From NCBI GenBank assembly GCA_021464245.1, contig JADCRB010000068.1, positions 7,736,134 through 7,800,133 of the forward strand: a DNA stretch of 64,000 bases, written 5' to 3'. Below are positions 47,881 through 57,969 of the stretch, one piece after another (position 1 is the first letter of the stretch; the number at the start of each line of letters is the position of its first letter). Made by a program: the position numbers and the translations under genes. The notes below the pieces were generated by a model. It had not been told where the DNA came from. It saw nothing but the letters and a program-made list of their open reading frames with translations, and did no database searches. The DNA is from Carallia brachiata (Eukaryota; Streptophyta; Magnoliopsida; Malpighiales; Rhizophoraceae).

Positions 47881-49744
47881 AACACTGGTACCATGGGGGG
47901 GGATGAAAGAGAAAGGAGAGTAAGAGCAGAAGGTTGGCTAGCTGGCGGTGGTAGCTAGCCGGCAGCAGTAGCTACCTACTGCCACTGACCAAAAAAATGG
48001 AAACTAGGTTGAGGGGGCTGCACAGAGAAGCAATGTTAGAGATATGTTTACAAAAGCTTTGTGTTTGCAGCTTTTATAAACATTTGCCCCTTTTCATCCA
48101 CTTTGAGTAGTGTATAATTTGCGCTAGCATTTGCTCCTTGTATTGCAGTCTGATGCAAACGTGTACATAGTGCATAATTACTACCACCGTTAGATAGTGT
48201 GACCGTACTGTATGCCTTTGATCCCATGGTCTGCACATACATACACCCATGCAAGTGTCCACACTAAATAATTTTTATGTGTGCCATCGCATATTATAGT
48301 TGCGGGGATTTCTATTTTGATTCTTTTTTTTAAGTGAATGTAACTAACTCATGACTTTATACCGCACAATAAGTGAGGTCCACTTAAATAAAAAAATTAA
48401 AAATAATATTTAATGGTATTAGATCATGAGTTAATTTTACTCACTAAAAAAATGAATACAATTAACAAGCACCTATAGTTGCAAGCGCTAAAGTGTCAAC
48501 TAATAGTTTTTAAGTTCGAGTGCATCAAATCATATAACAGATTAAATGTACGCTTATTCTGGCACTTTGGATTCGGTGACTGTTTGGATTAAGTGCACTT
48601 TTCCTGAAAGGAAAAAGTTGTATGGCTGGATAAGAAGTTATCGGAAGATCTTTCGGAAGTGCAACCAGCTAAATTTATTATGCAACTAGTTGGATTCATT
48701 GTGTAATGAAAAGATAATGATTTTTTTTTTCCCGTTTAGTTGAGTTTGTAATTAAGACAGTTGTACAATGAATTCAACGAATTGCATTCTGTAAATTTTT
48801 TCGGTCAATTTCTCTGGCCATGTAACAGGACTCTTCCTAAAAATAAACGTTATGGTTTGTAGCAAGACTGATATTGCACTACCTCCCACTTTCTTATTTT
48901 TTCAACTAGAAAAAAAAAACTCCATTTCGGGTTGCAAGTTTTCTTGGTAAGGCCCAAATTTTTGAAGAAAAAACGTTTGGGGGGGGCAGAAATAAGTTGA
49001 GAAAGTAGTTTAAAAAACATGTTTGATATTTTTAGTTATATTTTTATGAATATATATTTATTATTTATTTTATTTTATTTTTTTATTGTAACTCTTACTT
49101 ATTATATAATATTGATCACGAATAAATTATACTTATAATAAAATGTTAGTTCAAATAGAATTCCGCGCAAAAGTAACAAGCATGCTTCACATATTAAAAA
49201 ATAATCTTATACTTCCACCAAAAAAGATTAATTTTTGTCACCCGAAATAATAGTTCAATAATAAGTTGGCGTGTTTTCATACTGACAATTCGAATTCAAG
49301 CCCCCGCACTTGTGCTCCCCCTGTCAAATGTTGTGTGGCCCCAAATAGATCAACAAAAGTTTGTACCGTGGTGTTTGGTGTGCAACTCGGTAATCGTCGT
49401 GATTTCAAGTGGCAAAACCATGCTTGACCCTATTGATACTCGGATGGTGGGTCTGCCCCTATAGGGGTGATCGAATGAGACATTAACAAATGAGAGTTAC
49501 TCTGATTTCGACCCACAGATCTGATAATCAATATACCCGTGATAAATTTTTTTATTATTAAAAAAAGATAATTTTTTATTTCACGAGCTCATTGCTAGCT
49601 CATTTTAGGTCTTTCCTAGACCAAATGTTTTCTACTCAGGTCCAATTTTTAATAAAAAAGATAAGAAATGATTGTATAAACTCCATATTTTGTCGAAAGG
49701 ACCTCTCTTTAAAACTCCTTCTCTCTTAATTCTCTCTTTTTGCT
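47881..49744. other. Intergenic region
   Basis: Bases 47900-48030 contain a GGTAGCTAGC-type imperfect palindrome next to the retroposon and may belong to its 5' end. Bases 48540-48860 and 49020-49140 are AT-rich. Bases 49470-49550 carry the dispersed repeat related to 42660-42760. No gene is supported. Confidence 0.4.
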
Positions 49745-50741
49745 TATCACAACACAACTCCCCCCATCCTTGGCTAGCGATAGTGGTCAACCACTACTAC
49801 TGGCCAAGCAACCTCAAGCCCTCTTTCCTTCCTCCTCCCCATCCTCTCTCTATCCTATCTTCCCTCGCCACTCCCTCTCCTCCTCACTTTCTCCCTCCAC
49901 TATTATGGTATTTGTACTTCAACTTCTCTTAAATCTGACCCAAATAAAGAATCTCACAACCTTCCCAACACTATATTTGTATCGATGGGTGTCTCGCCGT
50001 AATGTTTAATGATTTTGCCGTTTTTGCTGCCTTCTCTTCCACCGTCACCACCATACTGACTATCAGCACCACCGTCTCAGACACCTCCTTAGTTGCCAAC
50101 GCCACCGTACCGGTTGCTAGCGACTGCACAGGAGCCAATTCTGCTGTAACTGAAACGAGATCCATCGGTGCCGCCCCCACTGCTGCCCTATACTAGTGTC
50201 GCCGCCTCTAGCACCCATCACTCCACGTCCACTAGTCATTCCCTCGCCGCCGCTGCCAACACCGTCGCCCTCCTATGGTGAGCCTCTGATCATTCTCTCA
50301 TCGTGGCCGTTGCCCGCTACTGCCTCTGGATCACACTGTCGTTGTATTTTGGGATGGGGTCCTATGGTGTTTTTATTGTTGTTTTTCAAATTATGTGTCT
50401 TATTGTTGTGTTTAGGGTTTGTCATGTGTGTATATAGGTTAAAATTATTGAAAATCGTTGCCGAGCGTATTCGATATATTTCTGTCATAAGTCCACTGAA
50501 GTACAGAGTTTGCTGCCATGTGCAGCTCATTACCGCTAGTCTAGTATGCACTCTCATTATAGGATTTTTTTTAAATGGGTTTTAAACCTAGTTAGCAGGT
50601 GGTCTTTTGACTATATTCGTTGTAAGCCTTTGTGATCGTTTATGCTTGCTTTATGTAAGTTATTCTGACACTTTGTGTTGGCTTATGTACAGATTTTGCA
50701 TAATTAATATAATGATTTTCTTTATTAAAAAAAAAAAAGAC
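49745..50741 (+). mobile_element. Retroposon family R, copy 3 (plus)
   Basis: It begins with pyrimidine-rich CTTCCTCCTCCCC-type sequence and continues through Thr/Val/Ala-coding GC-rich DNA (frame 50002-50196). It then contains AATCGTTGCCGAGCGTATTC (50453 on), TCTGTCATAAGTCCACTGAAG and TATAATGATTTTCTTTATT, followed by an A run (50727-50738). The order of blocks matches copies 1 and 2. No reverse transcriptase is present, so it would depend on another element's machinery. Confidence 0.6.
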
Positions 50742-51523
50742 AAAGAGAATTGATTGCTTGGATAAAAGTATGAGCTCTATGAATACAGGTCAAAACAGGC
50801 CAGCCAAGTCCCTTGTTTTTTAAGTTCCAGCCATCTCAGCGTAGGCAAGATGGCCTAACCATTCGGTTTTTGTAGTTAGGAGAAGTTGGGGGTTTGATCC
50901 CAAACATATTCAAATGTTCACAATTTTTAGAAATTTAACACATTTTTCTTAGGATGGTACTCTCCGTAATATCTTTCAACTTGTTGTCTCTTATCTACTA
51001 ATATCTAATAAGCTAATCACTAATTATTCCTGTGTTTAAAAGTAAAAATGCCTCTTGCATAGTGTAAAATGGTTTGTCCTGGTGTTTGGATAGTAGAAGC
51101 ATGGTGTATAATGGTCAGAAGGGAGTGGCAAAGATCAATCTTCTTCTATCCCGTGTACGAAGAGGAAGTAAAAATGAATCCATCATGCGAGAGCCCTTTG
51201 CTTAAAAGACCATCCACCAATTGTGCTTCAGACCTTTACCACGTCATTCCAAATTGTTCTAAAGGCCGTCGCCACCAGATCTACATATATGCTTGACAAC
51301 TCATTGTCAGTACCTAACCTTTTCTTTCATTTCCAATAATTATCTGTAAAACAATAACAAAACCCCCTTCGTAGCTCCAATACTTATCCTTAACATGGAC
51401 CTACCCCTCTTTATTATGCTTGAGATTTTGAGCTATAAAGATCAACATTCATCCTCTTATTTTGTGTGTCTAAGTCTTAGGTTTCAATAATTGGCTTTTT
51501 GAAACAAAAGTTAATAATTCGGA
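50742..51523. other. Region upstream of the GASA gene
   Basis: Bases 50845-50960 contain TGGCCTAACCATTCGG and GGTTTGATCCC, a box-B-like sequence that could mark a decayed tRNA-derived repeat. A short frame at 51069-51296 shows no domain. A TATA-like AGCTATAAAGATC lies at about 51431-51443, some 85 bases before the GASA start, and is a plausible core promoter. Confidence 0.4.
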
Positions 51524-52033
51524 ATGGCCTTCTCTAAGTTTCTGTTTGCAGCATTGCTCCTCTGTCTTCTCCTTCTCTATTTTGCTGCGGCCGCTGATGA
51601 TCAGTTGGTAAAGAAATTTCATCTGATGCCCTTTCCTTTTCCTTTTTAACAATTAATTAGCTAACCTGACCGATCATGTTTGAGAGATGCAGGTGAACTT
51701 TAATTCAGCAACCACTTATCCTTCTCAAAAGAAAATTGGTAAATTCCAACTTCTGCAACAAATTAACTCACCAATTGGTCAAAAAAATTATAGTTATTCA
51801 ATTAATTGTATAAGTATGCTTATTCGTGCACACTTTATATAATTTTGTCAGATTGTGGTAGCGCCTGCATCGCGAGGTGCCGGTTAGCATCCAGGCAGAA
51901 CCTCTGCAAAAGGGCATGTGGGACTTGCTGTGCACGTTGCAAATGCGTTCCTCCCGGTACTTCCGCTAACCAAGAAGTCTGCCCCTGCTACGCCAGCCTC
52001 ACCACCCACGGTGGCAGACGCAAGTGCCCTTGA
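51524..52033 (+). CDS. GASA/snakin cysteine-rich secreted peptide, 3 exons
   Basis: Exons 51524-51607, 51693-51738 and 51852-52033 join in phase (GT-AG introns of 85 and 113 bases) into a 103-residue precursor. The start MAFSKFLFAALLLCLLLLYF is a signal peptide that probably ends near AAAADDQ, followed by a short variable spacer (residues about 25-43). The C-terminal 60 residues are the GASA domain with all 12 cysteines: DCGSAC..RC, NLC.RACGTCCARCKC, VPPGTS.N...CPCY and RRKCP. GASA/snakin peptides are secreted to the cell wall, are often gibberellin-responsive, and act in growth and antimicrobial defence; which role applies here cannot be told. The frame is intact and the cysteine spacing is canonical. 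A decayed copy of exon 3 lies at 54304-54456. Confidence 0.95.
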
Positions 52034-54303
52034 ACCAAATTGTCCCACTTTCATGGCAAATAAATAACTTACTGGTGAAAGCAGATTTTATATATAAATA
52101 AAGTTATATTGCCGTGTAATTAATAAGGGTAACGTTCTTTACTTCTTAAGATTCCTGGATTGTATTTAGTTATGTACTACGCTTAATTTATTATTATTTT
52201 TATATATTTGAAGAAGTATATATAGTTTAAATAAATAATTTGCCTGTTCGGAGATTCCCTATCTGAAACTGTGTTTTAGCACATCACAGTTCCTTGTTTC
52301 GCTTGCGAGTTATGTGCGTGGTGGGCGTGTTCTGCTGGATGAGTCCGCATAGCAATACTATTTAAAGGCCCACCTGGAAAACGGAGGCTTGTCCATCCTG
52401 CACTTCTTTTTTTTTTCCTTTTTCCTGGGAGGATCCTATGGTTCAACATTTTGGAATTGACCTTGCATAAGTAAAACAATCAAAGAACGGTTCCCCCCCC
52501 CCCCCCCCCCCCCCCCCCCCGGGGAAGCGCAGTCACCATCAAGTATTTGGAACCGCGAAAAAAAACAACAAAATCTGTTGAAAAATAGCTGATGAAATTC
52601 TCGGGCAATCTACAGTTCTTTTAGAGGGGATTAGGACAAAATATAAATTTAACCTCACTGAATACTTTAACTTGATTTTGAACTCATAATCTTATAAGAA
52701 AGTGATAGACGGACGATGTGGGGATAGATGGAGTGAGAACAGAGTTAGTTGTTGTACACATTATTTATAAGTTTGGTACATATTAACCTTAACTATTAGT
52801 GTTTTAAATTTTTATATGTTTTATTTTTTATAACTTATGATAAGAAAAATTGTTAAAATTAATACGCAACAGAATTAAAAAAAAATGTGCACAAAATATA
52901 ACTCCGTCCCTCTCCCCGCCTTCCGATTCTTTCTTTCGTCCATGTCATAATTCACTCAATTTTTACATTTTAACTTTTAAGTTTCTGTAACTAAAGAGAC
53001 AATGTGCTTCGTTTACATTTCTTACTCAAAGATTTTGCACATGACAACATGCAAATATTTGATTCATTTTTGTATTTTACTTCAAGAGTTTAAGGCTTTT
53101 TTTTTTTTTTGTGTTGAATGATATATATAAGGACCTCACCGAAACAGGTACTTAAGCCTAGTTTTTCATTCTAATTAAGTGGCATGCGTATTATATATCT
53201 TCTCCCATTATGAATTACATTAATCAACAATATGTCATTTTCATGCTATTGCTCCCCCTTTGCAGCTGGTCATTCGTGTCTGATCCAATATTATAATGAT
53301 GGTTTTTATCCGCTCCTCATTAATTTAAAAAAAAAAAAACAAAGAGAACTTTTAAAAATTAGTTAACCTTGACCATGTCCCATGTCTCTTTTCCTACTCC
53401 ACTGGTCCAGCAGACCACATTACGCAATCATGCATGCATCGATATTTAATTTTGAAATGCCAACTTGCTAAATAAAAACGGATACATAATCGTTATAACG
53501 TTCGGAAATTATCATCCTTTTTTTTTTTCTCGATACAAATCAGTAAAATATAGTATATAGTTTAAACAAAAATTATTATTAACAGGCGTTTGAACGTAAG
53601 AGGTGACCCTCTTTTCATAGAGAAATTGTGATGTTTTGTCCGGTGTTTCAAGAACTCACGTCTTCCTTTTTTTTTTTTTTTTTTAATATAAAAGAGATGG
53701 ACAGAATATGAAAGAAAATCATAATTATTAAGACTTGAGTATCAGACAAAAATATTTAAAAATATTCTAACTAATTATGTTGAAAGTACGAGATACTTTC
53801 TTAATTTTTATCAACACCAAACTGTAAAAATTAAGAGATTGGGTTAGCCAAATAGCATTCTTTTGTCTTCCGTTAATTCAAATCTTCGTTCTTTTCTTTT
53901 TTTTTTAATGTCAATCGGTGTTTAATTTTTTTTCCGGTGCTTTGGGACATACCGATATAGTGACATAAATTACTGAGAGCCATATATTGGCAAACCGACA
54001 GGTTTATCGTGACACAAGTCATTCGCAACATTATGCCACGCGTTGAATTCCCCCAAGTCCACGTGCAACATGCAGGCATTTTTTTTTTTTTTGACATAAC
54101 AACATGCAGGATTTGAAAATTGCAGAGGCACACATCTCGTCGTTCTCGTCTTCCAGAGTAGAAAATGCAAACGTTAGCAATTCTTTTCCAACGAAAATGG
54201 GTATAGCTAGGCGTCTTATTGTCTCAACTATATACATAATTAAAATTCAACTTTAATTCGGTGCTGTTAATTCTCTTTGGTGTGCATATATATATTCATT
54301 TAG
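52034..54303. other. Intergenic DNA between GASA gene and its relic
   Basis: No gene is supported. Contains a 28-base poly-C run at 52493-52520, poly-T tracts at 53099-53110, 53669-53684 and 54079-54092, and AT-rich sequence. Short frames around 53873-54237 on the minus strand lack domains. Confidence 0.5.
52493..52520. repeat. 28-base poly-C homopolymer
   Basis: An uninterrupted C run is followed by GGGG, giving a CCCCGGGG junction. This is rare in an AT-rich plant background and may be real or an assembly artefact. Confidence 0.9.
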
Positions 54304-54456
54304 ATTGTCGGTTCTAGACAACGAATGTGTAGGAGGGCCTGTAGGACATGTTGTGCACGTTGCAACTGAGTTCCTCCCGGCACTTCCGGTAACCAAAAGG
54401 CCTGCTCCCGCTACGCCAGCCTCACCGCCCACGATGGCAAACGCAATTGTCCTTGA
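54304..54456 (+). pseudogene. GASA/snakin exon 3 relic
   Basis: The segment aligns with the second half of GASA exon 3 at 51885-52033. It reads SRQRMCRRACRTCCARCN, then a stop, then VPPGTSGNQKAC, YASLTAHDGKRNCP and the original stop TGA (54454-54456). The ninth cysteine codon TGC has become TGA, and the Cys of CPCY is Arg. Exons 1, 2 and the first cysteines are absent. It is a partial tandem or segmental copy of the neighbouring gene, now non-functional. Confidence 0.88.
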
Positions 54457-55021
54457 TGGAATTGATATCGAGGCTCGGGCTCCCTCATTTTGTGTCTTAT
54501 CAACTATGTCCTGGAAAGTAAATATTGAATAAAATGCATAAAGCGTATTTCTATACTTTTAAAATATACTTAAATGTTGTTTATATTATCTCAATTCGCT
54601 CAAACAACTTACCAGCTTGATTGAAAATTCCTATTAAAAAAAACAAAAGAAAAATAAAAATTCAAATAGAATGAAAATTATAATTTTAGTACTAGTTTGT
54701 AAATTTTAAAAAAAAATTAAGATTCAATTACAAAAATTGTCAAAAATTTAGGATTTTGGAATTGCTTATCCTAATTTAATAAGATAAACTTCCTACCTAC
54801 TCTCACCAACAATGGGGTTGGTGTTTCAGCTTTACAAAAAGAATGACGCATGTCAATTCTAGCCAATCACGAATTTCATTCAAATTAAAAGAATTACAAT
54901 TAAACTAGGACGAAAAGGAGCAGCTGCTACTTTCTTCTCCAGCAAGCTTGTTGTCCTCTTCACTTCATCTTCTAAGCTACAGAATTAAGTTGGAAAATCA
55001 TGAAATTAATTCCATCAACAA
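54457..55021. other. AT-rich intergenic DNA
   Basis: No gene or repeat recognised. Confidence 0.4.
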
Positions 55022-55290
55022 CTATACATTAAGCTCATTTCTACTTGTGGGAAATTGATGCCCGAAAATCTCCAACAAACACCATAAACAATCAATGCGC
55101 TACTTCTTTCATTTTGTATAGAAGCTAAAACTCGGGAAGTTATTCACCATTTCCGCTAGCCGCATTAAACGAATTGTAAACTATATGTCCGAAACTCATA
55201 GGCTTGATAATTTTGACTCGTAATATTGCAATAAGCTTTGAGTCAACTTTAGTTTTTGCTTGTTCTTTAATACACCTTACAAGAGTAACT
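55022..55290 (-). repeat. 5' flank of the bHLH gene, copy 2
   Basis: Matches 40990-41270 in order: TACATTAAGCTCATTTCT, ACACCATAAACAATCAATGC, TTGTATAGAAGCTAAAACTC and AAGCTTTGAGTCAACTTTAG. On the minus strand it runs into the same start MSLMY and then diverges. Only the leader and first five codons of the bHLH relic are present. Confidence 0.6.
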
Positions 55291-56312
55291 AAGCCAAGAA
55301 AGATGAGAGATGGAAAGGATGAGCTTGAGGTTATTCCTTTTTTAAAGGTGATGAATCCATTCCAAAACGCTACAAAAGGGGTTAGAAGAGAGAGAAGCAA
55401 GCATGTAATTAACAAACAGCTGGCATTTAGATTGAGAGAAACTGTTATTCAATGGTCTCAAACGAGCCTTAGGGGGTGTTTGTTTTAGCTTTTTGAGCAT
55501 GCTGATAGCTTTTCAGGTCCAAAAAATAGGTATGATGGTGTTTAGTAATTTTTTTTTTCTTGCTGCTGTTGCTGATAAGTATCCTATCAGCAGCTCATAG
55601 AAAAAGCAACTTATAACCACTTTTCTAATCCAACAGCAAGTGATTCATATTTTGAAGACCAAAATATCTCTAATATTATTTACCTAGTCCCACACATCTC
55701 TGCACTTGCACTGGTACGTCGTCTCCTTCACCACGCTATCTGTAGACCACTGTCGATGGGTATCTTACTTCCTCTTGGTCTCTTTTTACCTCTGCTTCTT
55801 TTGGGCTTTCTTCCTTTTTTTTTTTTTTCTTCTAGTTGTTATCCTCCCGAAGCTCATTGAACTAAGATGACGAAATTGAAAGCAAAAAAAGAAAAATAAA
55901 GAGAAAATCAAAGAAAAAGAGTAAAAAAACCAGATAATTGACCATGTTAAGCTTGCTGATCACATCATGTTTCAAGTTCATGATGCTGCTTTGCTCTAGC
56001 TCCCATTGCTTTTTTTTTTTTTTGTTCTTTTTTAGAATTGATTTCTGGAATTCACTGGAGTTTCCAAAGGCTGCAGTGGAATTAAAAGAGGATCTAAAGG
56101 TAAATGTTAATCAAACTACTCTTTGTATTTTAATTGGAAGGCTGGTCAATCACGGATGGTTCTATGTGGCTTTGAGAATCGGATTGTTCCACTGGATATG
56201 GAATATAGACTAAAGTGGTATTTTTGTATTTTGTACCATGGAAGTTTTAGTAGCCCTCAAAAGTCATTTCAATTATTTAATAAGAATAGGTAACACAAGT
56301 TTAACTAAACAT
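55291..56312. other. Intergenic DNA with a possible single MITE end
   Basis: GGGGGTGTTTGTTTTAGCTT at about 55470 resembles hAT-MITE termini, but no partner end was found. Poly-T occurs at 55813-55828 and 56010-56022. The frame at 55938-56213 has no recognised domain. Confidence 0.35.
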
Positions 56313-56320
56313 TATACATT

Positions 56321-56684
56321 TGGGGTGCGTTTGGTACATAAATTAAATATGATAGTATAGAATAATATAAGTCAATATAGTATAAGATAGTCTAAACTAT
56401 TAACCTATAGTACATTTGAATAACATCAAATAGCATAAAATAACTATCATATCTAATGTTTAGATGGTATGGAATAGAATAGTATAGTATATCAAAATTG
56501 ATTTTTTACTCTTAAAACTAATTGACTTACATTTGTTGTTAATTTTAACATATTTATTAAAAATAATAAAAATTAAGTAATAGTTATTTGGAGAGAGGAA
56601 AGAGGTAGGAAAGGAGGAAGGTGGAGAGAGGGAGGAGGGGGAGAGAGAAAGGAAGGAGGAGGGAGAAAAGAAAGAGAGATAGAT

Positions 56685-56721
<37 letters not shown>

Positions 56722-57203
56722 AGGAAAGAGAGAGGAGAAGTGAGAGAGAGAGAAAGAGGAGGGCGAAGAGAGAGGAAGGAGGAGAGAGAAAAGAAAGAGA
56801 GAGAGATGAGAAGGGAGAGAAAGGTGGGAGGAGAAAGAGAGAGGAAGGAGGAAGGAGAAAAGAAAGAAAGAGAGAGGATGAGAGAGAGAGATGTGGGAGG
56901 AGAGAGAAAAGAAGGAGGTGAGAAATTTTTTTTTATTTTATGTTAATTTTAAAAAATATTTAAAAATTTTTTTAATTAAAAAGATAGTTTAGTAAATATA
57001 TAATTTGTCAATACTAACTCATCAGGTAAAATACACTAGCCTTTAAGGTTAAAAAGATAGTATTATCTCATATTTATAATATAATAAGTCCATATTAATT
57101 TATTTTATATTTATCTTATTAACTAACTACATATAAGATAAAGTGAGATAATTGGCTTCTATTCTATACTATCATGTCTTATCTTATGAAACAAACGCAC
57201 CCT
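56321..57203. mobile_element. Non-autonomous hAT-type element (MITE) with GA-rich core
   Basis: The left end TGGGGTGCGTTTGGTACATA and the complement of the right end AGGGTGCGTTTGTTTCATAA are inverted repeats. Similarity continues inward as ATGATAGTATAGAAT on both sides. Flanking 8-base sequences TATACATT (56313-56320) and TATATATT (57204-57211) differ at one base and are read as a target duplication. The core (56590-56925) is almost pure A/G and produces the Arg/Glu-rich frame at 56683-56946, which is not a gene. Confidence 0.75.
56590..56925. repeat. Purine-rich (GA/GGA) low-complexity tract
   Basis: Mixed GAGAGA, GGAGG and AAAGAGAG repeats fill the middle of the surrounding MITE. Confidence 0.9.
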
Positions 57204-57687
57204 TATATATTATTCATCAACAACAACAATTAACAATCACCGAGAGTAATAAATAATTATCAACAATAAAAATAATTAATAACAGTTAAATAAAAGAGGC
57301 TCTTACTCAAGTTTACATTACAATATAATTATAGAGAACCGATTAGGACTGCCTCAGCTTGGATTCTTTCTTGTGTTTCTTTATGTCCCTTTGGAAATTA
57401 AATTTTAATTATTTTCAAGACTACAACATCCCAATGTTTTATGATCCGAACCAGCCGTTAAAATGAAAAATTTGGATATTCAACATTTAATCGATATTTA
57501 ATAATAAACATAAGTTTATCATATCATTAATAAAAAAATAAAAATAGTAATTAAATATGATATATTTTGTCTACCAATCAATTTCAATGATTGAAATTTT
57601 AGTTTTAATGACTAAAATTAAAATTTAGATTATAAATTTGAATAAAATTTTAGACTCAAATTATAATCTAAAAAAAGTTTTGAGCTT

Positions 57688-57969
57688 AGGGTCCGTTTGT
57701 TTACTGTAAAATAACTTATATTTGTAAAATATTTGCAGGAAAAAATATTTACAATGAAAATAATGATTTACCTTTATCACTTACTTATAGTACAGTTTGT
57801 GTTTTCCCTGAAAATAACTTCAGTTCTGCAAAAGGAGAAGTTATTTTACCTAAAAATCTGAAAATTTTTCCTAAATTTTGCTAATATAAAATATTTTTCG
57901 TGAAACAAACGCCGGAAAACCTGTAAAATTTTTTCCTGTAAAATATGTTATATGAAACAAACACACCCT
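57688..57969. mobile_element. MITE with GTTTGTTT-type inverted termini
   Basis: The left end AGGGTCCGTTTGTTTACTGT and the complement of the right end AGGGTGTGTTTGTTTCATAT form imperfect inverted repeats. The interior contains further complementary TGTAAAATA/TATTTTACA blocks (57704 on; 57930-57955). No clear target duplication was found. Confidence 0.55.

Noticed and set aside
50845..50960. tRNA gene or SINE suggested by GGTTTGATCCC
   Set aside because: No cloverleaf could be drawn, and no A-rich tail or target duplication was seen.
56683..56946. Arg/Glu-rich frame resembling a charged coiled coil
   Set aside because: It is a translation of GA repeats inside a MITE.
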